A DNA stretch of 64,000 nt from Microcoleus sp036705565 (GCA_036705565.1 JAUBUY010000005.1); one strand, 5' to 3'. Numbered from the stretch's first letter, positions 31,959 to 41,882 are shown. Translations and numbers: made by a program. Notes: generated from the sequence alone by a model not told the origin.

Positions 31959-33230
31959 ATGTCCAACTTTGTCTTTGTTATTGACACCAACAAACGCCCC
32001 CTTAATCCTGTTCATCCAGGATTAGCTCGTTTACTTCTTACCCAAAGAAAAGCTGCCGTTTTTCGTCACTTTCCTTTTACGATCATCTTAAAAACTGTAT
32101 CAGCAGAAATAACTCAGCCTATCCAGTTAAAAATAGACCCGGGATCTAAAACTACTGGCCTAGCATTACTCAATGATGCGGTTATCTGGGGTGCTGAATT
32201 AACCCATCGTGGGCAAGCGATCAAAGATTCATTGGAATCCCGCAGAGCCATTCGTCGTAATCGGCGGCATCGTAAAACTCGTTATCGTCAACCACGATTT
32301 CTCAATAGAACCCGTAAAAAAGGCTGGTTAGCTCCGACGCTATATCATCGAGTGAAAACTACTCTAACTTGGGTGAATAGGCTCATAAAGTGGGCGCTTA
32401 TTACGGGTATTTCTCAGGAGTTAGTACGGTTTGATACGCAAGCTTTGATGAACCCGGAAATCAGTGGTACAGAGTATCAAAGAGGCGAGTTAGCAGGGTT
32501 TGAAGTCAAGGAATATTTGTTAGCAAAATGGGGAAGGAAATGCGCTTACTGTGGAGTAGAAAATACTCGGTTAGAAATTGAGCATATTTTGGCGTCGAGC
32601 AAAGGGGGGACAAATCGGGTTAGCAACCTTACCTTGGCTTGCCATGATTGCAACCAGAAAAAAGGAAATGACCCAATTGAGAAATTCCTAAGTAAGAAAC
32701 CTGATGTTCTCAGGCGGATTTTAGCCGCTTCAAAATTACCATTAAAAGATGCTGCTGCTGTTAACTCTACCCGATGGGCATTGTATCAAAGGCTTAAAGA
32801 AACTGGATTGCCAGTCGATCTTGGGACTGGTGGTCGAACCAAATTCAATCGCGTCAAATTAGGTGTTCAAAAGCGTCACTACTTAGACGCTGCTTGTGTT
32901 GGCGTGGTGGAAAAGTTGTCGATAAAAATTACCAAGCCCTTGTTGATAACTGCAAAAGGATGGGGAACTCGCCGAATGTGCACGACTAACAAATATGGGT
33001 TTCCCATCAGACATCGTACTAGACAGAAAGCTTTTTTTGGCTTTCAAACTGGCGATATAATTCGTGCTATTTTGCCTACTGGGAAATTTGCCGGAACTCA
33101 TGTTGGGCGCTTAAGTGTTCGCGCAACGGGGGTGTTTGAAATGGTTACACAGGTGGGCAAGGTTAGCCCCGTTAGGGCTAAATATTGCCTTGGGGTTCAT
33201 AGAGTCGATGGATACAGTTATGCCGCATAA
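31959..33230 (+). CDS. iscB: IscB RNA-guided nuclease (RuvC-HNH)
   Basis: 423 residues, the normal size for IscB. The N-terminal PLMP-type domain (FVIDTNKRPLNPVHPGLAR) opens it. RuvC-I is LKIDPGSKTTGLAL with Asp60, an arginine-rich bridge helix lies at about 94-120 (RRAIRRNRRHRKTRYR), and RuvC-II is SQELVRFDTQAL with Glu154. The HNH domain has CAYCG (195-199), IEHI with His209, and ACHDCNQKKGN. RuvC-III is KRHYLDAACVG with His307 and Asp310. All catalytic residues are present, so it looks active. IscB proteins use an upstream omega-RNA to cut DNA and are the ancestors of Cas9; they travel with IS200/IS605 elements. No tnpA is present in the window, so this copy depends on a transposase elsewhere or is domesticated. 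Confidence 0.93.
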   Translation: MSNFVFVIDTNKRPLNPVHPGLARLLLTQRKAAVFRHFPFTIILKTVSAEITQPIQLKIDPGSKTTGLALLNDAVIWGAELTHRGQAIKDSLESRRAIRRNRRHRKTRYRQPRFLNRTRKKGWLAPTLYHRVKTTLTWVNRLIKWALITGISQELVRFDTQALMNPEISGTEYQRGELAGFEVKEYLLAKWGRKCAYCGVENTRLEIEHILASSKGGTNRVSNLTLACHDCNQKKGNDPIEKFLSKKPDVLRRILAASKLPLKDAAAVNSTRWALYQRLKETGLPVDLGTGGRTKFNRVKLGVQKRHYLDAACVGVVEKLSIKITKPLLITAKGWGTRRMCTTNKYGFPIRHRTRQKAFFGFQTGDIIRAILPTGKFAGTHVGRLSVRATGVFEMVTQVGKVSPVRAKYCLGVHRVDGYSYAA

Positions 33231-33298
33231 TCCACTTTTGTCCACTGAATAAGCGATTAGATTTGATCCGATCGCGCCATCGCTACAGGTCAACCAAA

Positions 33299-36200
33299 AT
33301 GAGTCGGTTTCAGGTCTTGCCCTTACCCATTAAATCTTACAGTATTGCTACATTTAGTGCCGGCACGGCTTTACTGCTGACAACTCTGTTACTTTTTTTC
33401 TTCGAGGAAGTTCCTGCAATCTTACTTTTTGCCGCTGCGGTTATCGCTTGGTATGCTGGCTTAAAGTTCGCAGAACCAGAAATAGAAATTGAACGTAATA
33501 TTATTTCCAAAGTAATTGACACGACGGCTTGCTTAATTGTAGTCCTAGACAACCAAGGACGGATTGTGCGCTTTAACCAAGCTTGCGAAAAAACAACAGG
33601 CTACTCGACAGCAGAAGTGCTCAATAAATGTGTTTGGGATGTGTTCTTGATCTCCGAAGAAGTAGAGCCAGTAAAAACAATTTTTAGACAATTAAAAGTT
33701 GAAAATTTTAACAGCGAGTATCAAAATTATTGGCGCACAAAGAATGGGGATAAGCGCTTAATTTCTTGGTGTAACACTGTAACTTTAGATGGCGATGGTT
33801 TGGTAGAATATGTGATAGGAACTGGCATCGATATTACTGACCGCCAAAAAGCGGAAATAGCCCTAGCATTATCCTACACTAACCTAGAAACTCGCGTCAA
33901 AGAACGCACAGCAGAACTGACAGTAGCTAAAGAAGCGCTGCAAGCTCAAGAAGAACGATTTCGCTGTTTAAGTTCCTGTTCGCCTGTCGGCATTTTTATG
34001 GCCGATTCCCAGGGGCGCTACACCTATGCAAACCCACGCTGTCAGGCTATTTGCGGCTTGAGTTTGACAGAACTTTTAGGAGACGGTTGGGAGAAGTGCA
34101 TTCACCCGGAAGACAGCGATCGCGTATTGAGCCGATGGCTGGATTATACTCGGCAAGGTGGGGAATATGCGATCGAGTATCGCCTGCAAACACCAGAGGG
34201 GATTGTGCGCTGGATTAACGTTTGTTCATCGCCGATGTTCTGCGACTCCGGCGAACTCATCGGATACGTGGGCACGGTGAGAGATGTCACGGAAAGACAA
34301 CAAGCGCAAGCAGCTTTGGCAAGCAGCGAACAGCAACTGAGAACGCTGCTAGAAAATACGCCAGATGTGATTATCCGCACTGACAAAGAGCTGCGTTATA
34401 TTTATGTCAATCAAGCCGTTGAAAGAAGCCAAGGAAAACCAATTTCATTCTTCCTGGGTAAAACCAGTCAAGAAATAGGAATGCCGCCGGAAGTGTGCCA
34501 GATGTGGGATGAAACCCTGCACAAAGTGTTAGAAACAGGTCAAGAAGAAATTGTAGAATTTCAGGCTTTCTCAATCAACGGCATCCGAAGTTATCAATCC
34601 CGCGTAGTTCCAGAATTTGACAAAAATGGCGTACCAGAATCAGCCTTAATTGTCGCCCGCGATATCACAGAAATAAAACTTGCGGAAACTCAAAGATTGC
34701 AGTTAACAATTGAGCAAACAGCAAGGGAAAAAGCGGAAATAGAACAGCAGCGGTCGGCATTTTTAGCAGAAGTCAGCAAAATGCTGGCTGATGCGTTTGA
34801 CGGGGAAACGGTGCTGCAAAAGGTAGCCGAATTAGCAATAAATTCGATCGCGGATGGGTGCTGCATTCATTTGACCGAAACGGGGTCAAAAGTGCGTCTA
34901 GTCGCTGTGGCTCACGCAGAACCCTCCACAGTTGAGACTATTAATAACTTCAGCATCCGCAGTTCGATCGCCGAAAATGCTGTTAACGGCTATCCGCTGG
35001 TAATCCGCTGCGGCAAATCCGAACTAATTGCCGAAGTGGATGAGGAGATTTTAGCAGCAGGAGCCGAAAATGCAGCAGAATTGGAAATATTGCGATCGCT
35101 CAATATCGGATCTCACGCTTGCGTACCGCTGAGAGCTCGCGGGCGGGTAATGGGTTCCATCACTTGCTTTACCTCAAAGTTTGGCCGCCGCTACAGTGCA
35201 GAAGACATGGCAATGCTAGAAGATTTAGCATACCGCGTGGCGATCGCCCTAGACAACGCCAGACTTTACGCAGAAGCGCAACAAGCACTATCTCAAACAT
35301 CGCAATCCTTTGCCTTAATTGACGCGCTGTTAGAAGCATCTCCCCTAGCCATTTGCTTTCTGGATCGCGAAATGCGCTTCATCCGTATCAATAAAGTCTT
35401 AGCAGAACTCCACGGTTTGCCCGCCGAACAGCATATCGGCCAAGATTTCCGGCAATTGTTGCCAGAATCCGCCGCCAAATTTGCCCCGATTATTCAGCAA
35501 GTTTTAGACACCGGTCAGCCTGTTTTAAACATAGAATTTAGCGGCGAACCTGATGGAAAACCAGGATATTTCGGCTACTGGGTAGCCAACTACTACCCAG
35601 TGAAAAATGAAATGGGAGAAATAATCGGAGTTGGCCTAATTATCACAGATATTACCGCAGCAAAACAAACAGAATTAGCTTTGCGGGAAAGCGAAATGCG
35701 CTTCCGCAGTGTGGTAGAATCTAACATGATAGGCATCGGTTTCTGGGATGGCAACGGGGAAGTTACTGACGCTAACGACGCCTTGCTGGAAATGATCGGA
35801 TATACGAGGGAAGACTTAGTTTCGGGACAGATCCGCTGGTTAGAACTAACGGCGCCAGAATATCTAGAACTCGATCGCATTGCCCTCGCGCAAGTCGAAG
35901 CATCAGGAAGTTGCGCGCCTTTTGAAAAAGAATACATCCGCAAAGACGGCACGCGGTTCCCAGTTTTAGTCGGCGGCGGAAACTTCCAAGGATGCACAGA
36001 CAAAGGAGCATTCTTCGTACTAGATATCACCGATCGCAAACAAGCCCAAAATCAACTTCGAGAAAACGAAATACGCATTCGCCGCCAACTAGCAGAACTA
36101 GACTTAGTTTACAAAACCACACCAGTCGGGCTGTGCTTTGTCGATACAAATTTGCGCTACATCCGCCTGAACGAATGCCTCGCTGCGATCAACGGCCGAT

Positions 36201-38416
36201 CGATCCCAGAACACATCGGGCGCACCGTTAGAGAAGTAATTCCCGAAATGGCAGATATTGTAGAGCGAATTTACCGCCAAGTGCTGGCGACACAAACCCC
36301 CGTGCTCGACTTGGAAATTAAGGCAGAAACCAAGCAACAGCCAGGAGTTTTGCGGGATTGGCAAATCAGCTTTTACCCCGTGAGCGATCAATCAGGAACA
36401 CTCCTGGGAGTCAGCACCGTGATTGCCGAAATTACCGATCGCAACCAAGCAAAACGGGTAATGCAGCAAAGCGAAGCCATATTCCGGCGGCTGTTCGAGT
36501 CAAATATTTTCGGAGTTGCGATCGGCGATTTTAGCGGCCGCATCGCCTACGCCAACCAATCCCTGCTCAACATGATCGGCTACACCCGCTCAGACTTGCT
36601 CTCCGGTAAAATACGGTGGGACAGAATGACCCCCCCCGAATACCTGCATCTCGACGCCTTAGCGGCCGGGGAACTGCGGGTTCAGGGAGTCGCAACTCCT
36701 TTCAAGAAAGAGTATATCCGCAAAGATGGCAGTCGCGTGCCGATTCTGATGGGCGGAACCACTCTGTGCGCGGACAACCGCGAACCAGAGACGATCGTCG
36801 CATTCTACATCGACTTGACCGAAATCTCGCGGGTGGAAGCAGAACTCAAAAAGAATCAACAACGGCTGCAAATCGCTCAGCAAGCAGGCAAAATCGGAAG
36901 TTTTGAATTGAACATCCAAACCAACGAGGTCGCCTGTACGCCGGAGTTAGAGGCTTTGTACGGGCTGCCTGCAGGCGGTATCGACAGCTATCAAACTTGG
37001 GTGGAAATGGTGCATCCAGACGATCGCACTGTTACCGAACAGCAGGTGCAAGCTGCGACAGCTTCCGGGGAGGAATTAAACATAGAGTTCCGCATTTGCC
37101 GCCCGGACAAAAGCGTGGGCTGGATTGCTTGCAGGGCTAAGGTGTTTCAGGACGATCGCGGTTTGCCTTTGCGGATGATCGGGGTGAACGTCGATATCAG
37201 CGATCGCAAAGAAGCAGAAGCAGCGCGATCGCACATCCATCAAACTTTAGAAGCCTTGATTCAGGCTTGTCCCCTAGCAATTACCGTTTTGGACTGCGAC
37301 GACGGCACTGTGAAAATGTGGAACCCAGCCGCCGAGAGGATTTTTGGCTGGAATGAATCAGAAGCGGTAGGTCAATTTGTGCCCTGCGTTCCCGCAGACA
37401 AGCGGGAGGAATTCACGGCTAATTTGAAAAGAATTCGCGCTGGAAAGGCGATCGCGGGCATGGAAACCTACCGCCAAAGGAAAGACGGCAGCTCGATCGA
37501 CATCAGTTTGTGGGCAACTCCAGTCCGCGACAGCAACGGCAATATCAACTGTATGTCGATCGTCGCCGACATCAGCGATCGCAAGCAAGTCGAGGCCGGG
37601 CGCGCTCAGTTGCTCGAGCGCGAACAAGCCGCGCGGGCGGAAGCAGAAGCTATCAGCCGCCGGAAAGACGAGTTTCTAGACTCTCTTTCCCACGAATTGC
37701 GAACGCCTTTAAATGTGATTCAGGGGTGGGCACAGATCCTGCGCGCCCACCCCAACAACCAAGATAAATTAGCTTCGGGTTTGGAAGCCATTGAGCGTCA
37801 GTCGAAGGTGCAGATCCAGCTAGTGGAAGATTTGCTCGATGTTTCCCGGATTATTCAAGGCAAACTGGTTCTGAAACCCGGCTGGTTCTACATGGTAAGG
37901 ACGATCGAGGCGGCTAATAATTCAGTTCGTTTGGCAGCCGATGCCAAGTCTGTCACCGTTTCGTTAGAACTTGACCCCGCAGTCAGCTTGATGTGGGGCG
38001 ACGCCCAGAGGTTGCAGCAGGTAGTGTGGAATTTGCTGACTAACGCCGTCAAGTTTACGCCTTCGGGGGGAAATGTGCAAGTGCGCTTGTCTGCGGTGGC
38101 TGTTAGCGATTCTTCATCACCCAATTACGTGCAAATTACTGTCAGCGATACCGGAAAGGGCATTCCTGCTGAGTTTCTGCCCTACGTGTTCGATCGCTTC
38201 CGACAAGCAGACGCCTCGAAAACTAGGGCTGACAGCGGTTTGGGACTGGGATTGGCGATCGTCGAGCACTTGGTGCAACTCCACGGGGGCACTGTGACTG
38301 CGGAAAGTCCCGGTAAAGACAAGGGTGCGACATTTACGGTGACACTGCCACTCAAACAGCCTCGGAGTAAGAAGGGGCAGTTGAGAGGAGTCGCCGCCGG
38401 ATATTTTAGTCCGTGA
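33299..38416 (+). CDS. Multi-PAS/GAF sensor histidine kinase, receiver lost
   Basis: 1705 residues from ATG 33299 (MSRFQVLPLPIKSY); the frame extends upstream only through a TTG. Two TM helices lie at about 12-58. Nine PAS domains and one GAF domain (about 490-660) follow, many ending in the D-I-[TS]-D-R-K signature. The HisKA box is DSLSHELRTPLNVI with the phosphoacceptor His. The HATPase domain has NLLTNAVKFTPSGG (N box) and DTGKGI, then LGLGLAIV (G2). After LPLKQPRSKKGQLRGVA the frame should run into a receiver domain but stops after eight more codons. The receiver remnant lies in another frame just downstream, so this protein was a hybrid kinase. It probably still phosphorylates itself but must use a separate receiver. 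Confidence 0.88.
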   Translation: MSRFQVLPLPIKSYSIATFSAGTALLLTTLLLFFFEEVPAILLFAAAVIAWYAGLKFAEPEIEIERNIISKVIDTTACLIVVLDNQGRIVRFNQACEKTTGYSTAEVLNKCVWDVFLISEEVEPVKTIFRQLKVENFNSEYQNYWRTKNGDKRLISWCNTVTLDGDGLVEYVIGTGIDITDRQKAEIALALSYTNLETRVKERTAELTVAKEALQAQEERFRCLSSCSPVGIFMADSQGRYTYANPRCQAICGLSLTELLGDGWEKCIHPEDSDRVLSRWLDYTRQGGEYAIEYRLQTPEGIVRWINVCSSPMFCDSGELIGYVGTVRDVTERQQAQAALASSEQQLRTLLENTPDVIIRTDKELRYIYVNQAVERSQGKPISFFLGKTSQEIGMPPEVCQMWDETLHKVLETGQEEIVEFQAFSINGIRSYQSRVVPEFDKNGVPESALIVARDITEIKLAETQRLQLTIEQTAREKAEIEQQRSAFLAEVSKMLADAFDGETVLQKVAELAINSIADGCCIHLTETGSKVRLVAVAHAEPSTVETINNFSIRSSIAENAVNGYPLVIRCGKSELIAEVDEEILAAGAENAAELEILRSLNIGSHACVPLRARGRVMGSITCFTSKFGRRYSAEDMAMLEDLAYRVAIALDNARLYAEAQQALSQTSQSFALIDALLEASPLAICFLDREMRFIRINKVLAELHGLPAEQHIGQDFRQLLPESAAKFAPIIQQVLDTGQPVLNIEFSGEPDGKPGYFGYWVANYYPVKNEMGEIIGVGLIITDITAAKQTELALRESEMRFRSVVESNMIGIGFWDGNGEVTDANDALLEMIGYTREDLVSGQIRWLELTAPEYLELDRIALAQVEASGSCAPFEKEYIRKDGTRFPVLVGGGNFQGCTDKGAFFVLDITDRKQAQNQLRENEIRIRRQLAELDLVYKTTPVGLCFVDTNLRYIRLNECLAAINGRSIPEHIGRTVREVIPEMADIVERIYRQVLATQTPVLDLEIKAETKQQPGVLRDWQISFYPVSDQSGTLLGVSTVIAEITDRNQAKRVMQQSEAIFRRLFESNIFGVAIGDFSGRIAYANQSLLNMIGYTRSDLLSGKIRWDRMTPPEYLHLDALAAGELRVQGVATPFKKEYIRKDGSRVPILMGGTTLCADNREPETIVAFYIDLTEISRVEAELKKNQQRLQIAQQAGKIGSFELNIQTNEVACTPELEALYGLPAGGIDSYQTWVEMVHPDDRTVTEQQVQAATASGEELNIEFRICRPDKSVGWIACRAKVFQDDRGLPLRMIGVNVDISDRKEAEAARSHIHQTLEALIQACPLAITVLDCDDGTVKMWNPAAERIFGWNESEAVGQFVPCVPADKREEFTANLKRIRAGKAIAGMETYRQRKDGSSIDISLWATPVRDSNGNINCMSIVADISDRKQVEAGRAQLLEREQAARAEAEAISRRKDEFLDSLSHELRTPLNVIQGWAQILRAHPNNQDKLASGLEAIERQSKVQIQLVEDLLDVSRIIQGKLVLKPGWFYMVRTIEAANNSVRLAADAKSVTVSLELDPAVSLMWGDAQRLQQVVWNLLTNAVKFTPSGGNVQVRLSAVAVSDSSSPNYVQITVSDTGKGIPAEFLPYVFDRFRQADASKTRADSGLGLGLAIVEHLVQLHGGTVTAESPGKDKGATFTVTLPLKQPRSKKGQLRGVAAGYFSP

Positions 38417-38639
38417 TATCGCTATGCTGGTTGAGGACGGCTACTCGCCGATCCGCACAGTGCGATCGTCCGCATCCGACAAAATCAAGCGCTTGCCGGC
38501 CGTGGCGCTGACAGCTTATGCTAGCGAACAAGACCGCGATCGGGCGATCGCCGCTGGTTACAACGAACACTTAACAAAGCCGATCGAACCCGCTCTCTTC
38601 GCCACCGTTTTAGCTGACATCTTGCAACAATATCAATAA
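38391..38639 (+). pseudogene. Receiver-domain remnant of the upstream hybrid kinase
   Basis: Reading from 38391 in the frame of the 38424 ATG gives SPPDILVRDIAMLVEDGYS, then VALTAYASEQDRDRAIAAGY and LTKPIEP. This is the second half of a receiver domain, with the phosphoacceptor Asp in VRD and the conserved Lys in TKP. The first half, with the VDDE metal-binding acids, is missing. The join falls right after LRGVA in the kinase, out of frame. About 45-50 codons seem to have been deleted. Translation from the internal ATG 38424 would give a 71-residue non-functional piece. Confidence 0.8.
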
Positions 38640-39375
38640 GAGGATTTTTCGTGGGGTTGGGCGGGTTTATAGAACCTATTTGCAAGCTTTAAGGCTGTTG
38701 GCGAACCCGCCCCTACGGCTAATTGAGAATGGTGCAAGATATCAGTTTTAGCCAAGTTAACAAATTTGCATTAGGGCGATCGGGTGCGACGAACACACAA
38801 ATAATATCATTTCCGTTTGATTCCGATTTGTATGATGTTAAATCTTGTAGGGGCGGGTTCACCAATAATAATTGCCCATAATCTACAATCTCATAAACCC
38901 GTCCCCGCTGGCTATCTGAGATGTTGCACCGGCCGTCAATAAAGGGTTTTTGGGTAGGTTGGGGTGGGTTTATTTAACCTGTCTGCAACTTTTCAAGCTA
39001 TTGGCTCACGGGCCCCTACAGGTTCCACAGGAATGGTGCGACATCATAGATGCTACCGGACATAATATAACCTGTACATTTTGATTCGGATTTGTATGAT
39101 ATTAAATCTTGTAGTTATGTAGGGTGCGGATCTGCTCATGTTTAATGAAACTTGCAGATTGACTGGTGGCGACGCACCGATGCTTACGACAAGATTGTGT
39201 GTACCGCATATACATGGAATATGCTGTAATTGCCCAAAACCCACAATCTCGTAAACCCGCCCCCGCGCCACCATCAATCCCAATCTACGTCTTTTAAGAT
39301 ATAGCCTTTCTCAAAAAAAGTGAGGTATGCCCTATGCCCATGAGTACCTCCTATGAGAACTCAAAAGGCTATACT
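38640..39375. repeat. Repeat-rich intergenic region with a diverged duplication
   Basis: 736 bp without a supportable gene. Two composite units, about 38655-38860 and 38955-39117, each hold a GGGCGGGTTTAT...CCCCTAC inverted repeat, a GAATGGTGC word and a stretch ending in TTGTATGATGTTAAATCTTG / TTGTATGATATTAAATCTTG. Single GGGGCGGGTT or AACCCGCCCC copies are at about 38850-38907 and 39253-39265. 38723-38742 equals the outer arm of the inverted repeat at 19648-19766. Confidence 0.65.
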
Positions 39376-40356
39376 TCAACCACTAGAATAAATCCCTCTT
39401 TCTTGCAGTTGCTGCATAAAAAACTCTTCCAAACTAGGCTTAGCCAAATTCATCCCAATTAACTGCCCTCCCGTACCGCTCAGACTAGAAATAAACTCCT
39501 TCGGATCGCCCTGCAAATGACCGTACCACAAATCATTATCAACTTCCATATCCGGTATCCATTTTTGCAGGATATTCAAGTGGCCTCCCCTACCTTCAAC
39601 CCGGTAAGTTTCAGTATTACCCAAAAGTTCATCGATCGCACCCATGCAGATTAATTCACCCTTAGCCAAAATTGCCACTCGATCGCAAATCTTCTCCACA
39701 TCCGACAATATATGCGAATTAAAAAAAATTGTTTTTCCTTGATTTTTCAGCGATAAAATTATCTCCCGCATCTGATAGCGTCCCATCGGATCTAAACCAG
39801 ACATCGGCTCATCTAAAAATACCACATCTGGATTGTTAATCAAAGCTTGAGCCATGCCGATCCGTTGCAGCATTCCCTTAGAATACTGGCGCAACTGTTT
39901 TTTAATTGCCGCCGATTGAGATAGCCCAACTAAGTCTAGCAAATTGGGAATTCGCTGTCGCTGAATCGAGGAGGGAATTTGAAATAACCCCGCCGCAAAT
40001 TGCAAGAATTCCCAACCCGTGAGATAATCGTAAAAATAGGGATTTTCTGGCAAATAGCCGACTCGCTGCTTCACAGTGCGATCGCCCAAAGGCCTCCCCA
40101 ACAGCAGCGCCCGGCCAGAAGTGGGCCGCACTATACCCAGCAAAGTTTTCAGCAGCGTAGTTTTCCCCGCTCCATTTTGCCCTAACAACCCAAAAGTTTC
40201 CCCCTCAGAGATAGTCAGAGTGCAATTTTTGAGCGATTCAATTTTTTCATTCATCCAGAAGCCAGTACGGTAGAACTTCCCCAGATTAAATGTTTCCACC
40301 ACTGGGGTAGCTCTGGGCATCTCGATGGAAGTTGGCGCATCTACAAGAGGTTCCAT
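39376..40356 (-). CDS. ABC transporter ATP-binding protein
   Basis: 326 residues from ATG 40356 (MEPLVDAPTSIEMP); a GTG eight codons upstream is the alternative. Walker A is GQNGAGKTT, the signature is QYSKGMLQRIGMAQAL, Walker B is VVFLDEPMSGLD, and the H loop is NSHILSD. The subfamily fits the DrrA/CcmA-type exporters with a C-terminal extension (LGNTETYRVEGRGG onward). Its membrane partner is not adjacent. The downstream region at 39253-39375 contains only repeat DNA. Confidence 0.9.
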   Translation of the reverse strand: MEPLVDAPTSIEMPRATPVVETFNLGKFYRTGFWMNEKIESLKNCTLTISEGETFGLLGQNGAGKTTLLKTLLGIVRPTSGRALLLGRPLGDRTVKQRVGYLPENPYFYDYLTGWEFLQFAAGLFQIPSSIQRQRIPNLLDLVGLSQSAAIKKQLRQYSKGMLQRIGMAQALINNPDVVFLDEPMSGLDPMGRYQMREIILSLKNQGKTIFFNSHILSDVEKICDRVAILAKGELICMGAIDELLGNTETYRVEGRGGHLNILQKWIPDMEVDNDLWYGHLQGDPKEFISSLSGTGGQLIGMNLAKPSLEEFFMQQLQERGIYSSG

Positions 40357-40467
40357 TTTTGTCAGAGAAATAACTAGCACCTGATTATATTCTATTGCAT
40401 AAGTTAAGTAATAATTGCTATTTTTAATGTTAAACTAATATTAGCTGTAGTTAAAATTTTCTCAATT

Positions 40468-40656
40468 ATGGAACGTTCAAAACTTGTTGCTATTATCACT
40501 GGAGTGATTTCTATAGTTTTAGCAGTTGCCTACCTGCTCCTTGTTACCCTCCTTGACTTCCGAGGCGAAATGGTGCCCGCACCTCAAAGTCAGTTGCCAG
40601 TCTCCATGCCACTTCAGCAATTAGGCACTGTTAACCAGACTTTGCGAGTACATTAG
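40468..40656 (+). CDS. Conserved small membrane protein
   Basis: 62 residues. One TM helix spans about residues 6-28 (VAIITGVISIVLAVAYLLLV), followed by LLDFRGEMVPAP, a motif I recall in conserved cyanobacterial proteins of this size, and a short polar tail. It is divergent from the ABC ATPase, with about 110 bp between them. Function unknown. Confidence 0.7.
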   Translation: MERSKLVAIITGVISIVLAVAYLLLVTLLDFRGEMVPAPQSQLPVSMPLQQLGTVNQTLRVH

Positions 40657-40717
40657 TTATTGGTTATTAATCATTGCAATAACAACTAACAACCAACAAC
40701 TGCTAACTGCCAACTAA

Positions 40718-41647
40718 CTAATACACATGAATTGCTTTCATCATGTGATATGCAACCAGCAACTGCGTCAAAGCTAGCGGGTAACTTTGCAAAACTTCGC
40801 CAGTTGTGCCGATCAGTTTGCCAATTTCCGGGTTGCCTTGGGCGGAACAAAATCCCCGCAGGTGGGGCAACTCGCCGCACAACATCATTTCCAGTTCGTT
40901 TACTTGCTCGCTGGTAGCGTGGGAGTCTACTTCCAAAACGTCAACAGGTTTGCCCATATCCCGATCGAGTCCCAAGCGAATTGCAGGTTTAAAACTCTCG
41001 CTGCCTCGACCTAAAATTTCAGTAAAATCAGGGTGAGGAATTGTCGGTCTGAGCACTAAACGGACGCTCAAATTTGATTCATTTTCCGCTTCGGGCGGGT
41101 AAAAACTAACTACAACGTCGGCCGATTTGCGCTGAGGACGAATAAAGTCTTCAGAGTCTGGTTCCCGTTTTTTTATTTCTGCAAGCACCTGTTCTTCAGT
41201 ATAACCGCGCTTCATGACATCGCGCTTAACTTTCCACTGAGTTCGCAACTCTTCGGGAGGAGCAAGATACACTTTTACGTCGTAAGAATCGCGGATTGTT
41301 CGGGTTGCGTAACCCAGCAAACCTTCAACTATGACAAATTTGCTGGGCTTGATATATTCCGGCGGGTCAAATGTACCTGTCGTGTGGTTGTAGATGGGTT
41401 TGAGAATTGCTTGTCCGGTACGCAGCAGGCTAAGGTGCTGCTGCATGATATCGAGATAATTGCAGTCGGGATGCAATGCTGTGATTCCGATTTCGGTCCG
41501 CTGCTTTCTGTCGTAGCGATGATAGTCGTCAGTGCAAATCACAGTGACATTTTCTGGTCCCAATACTTGGGCAATTCCCCGCGTCAGGGTGGTTTTGCCC
41601 GCTGCGCTGTCTCCGACAATACCGAGAATAATTGGTCGATCGCTCAT
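40718..41647 (-). CDS. Phosphoribulokinase-family P-loop kinase (PRK paralogue)
   Basis: 309 residues from ATG 41647 (MSDRPIILGIVGDSAAGKTT); an upstream GTG-type extension is less likely. GDSAAGKT at 12-19 is the P-loop; VICTDDYHRYDRKQR, then HPDCNYLDIM and KPIYNHTTGTFDPPE are PRK/uridine-kinase signatures. True cyanobacterial PRK has GDSGCGKS with a regulatory cysteine in the loop. Here that Cys is Ala while the VIC cysteine remains, so the CP12/thioredoxin disulphide of the Calvin-cycle enzyme cannot form. The protein is therefore probably the second, redox-insensitive PRK-like kinase of cyanobacteria. Its substrate should not be assumed to be ribulose-5-phosphate. Confidence 0.82.
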   Translation of the reverse strand: MSDRPIILGIVGDSAAGKTTLTRGIAQVLGPENVTVICTDDYHRYDRKQRTEIGITALHPDCNYLDIMQQHLSLLRTGQAILKPIYNHTTGTFDPPEYIKPSKFVIVEGLLGYATRTIRDSYDVKVYLAPPEELRTQWKVKRDVMKRGYTEEQVLAEIKKREPDSEDFIRPQRKSADVVVSFYPPEAENESNLSVRLVLRPTIPHPDFTEILGRGSESFKPAIRLGLDRDMGKPVDVLEVDSHATSEQVNELEMMLCGELPHLRGFCSAQGNPEIGKLIGTTGEVLQSYPLALTQLLVAYHMMKAIHVY

Positions 41648-41882
41648 TGTTTTTACCCGGACGCACAATAGCAAATTTTGTTGTCAATCTTCAATCTTAT
41701 CAAAATTGTGTTCCATCCGATCGCTCGGTTTGACTTGCTCCCCCCGGAGTCTCCCCCCTGTGTAAAATTATTGTAAAATTTCTTAATAAAATTAAACAAA
41801 GCATACTCAGGGAACATCTCATTGAACGATCGTAATTACCCAATTCTCAATTCCCTGTTTGCCCAATTCCCTGTTTTGCCCA

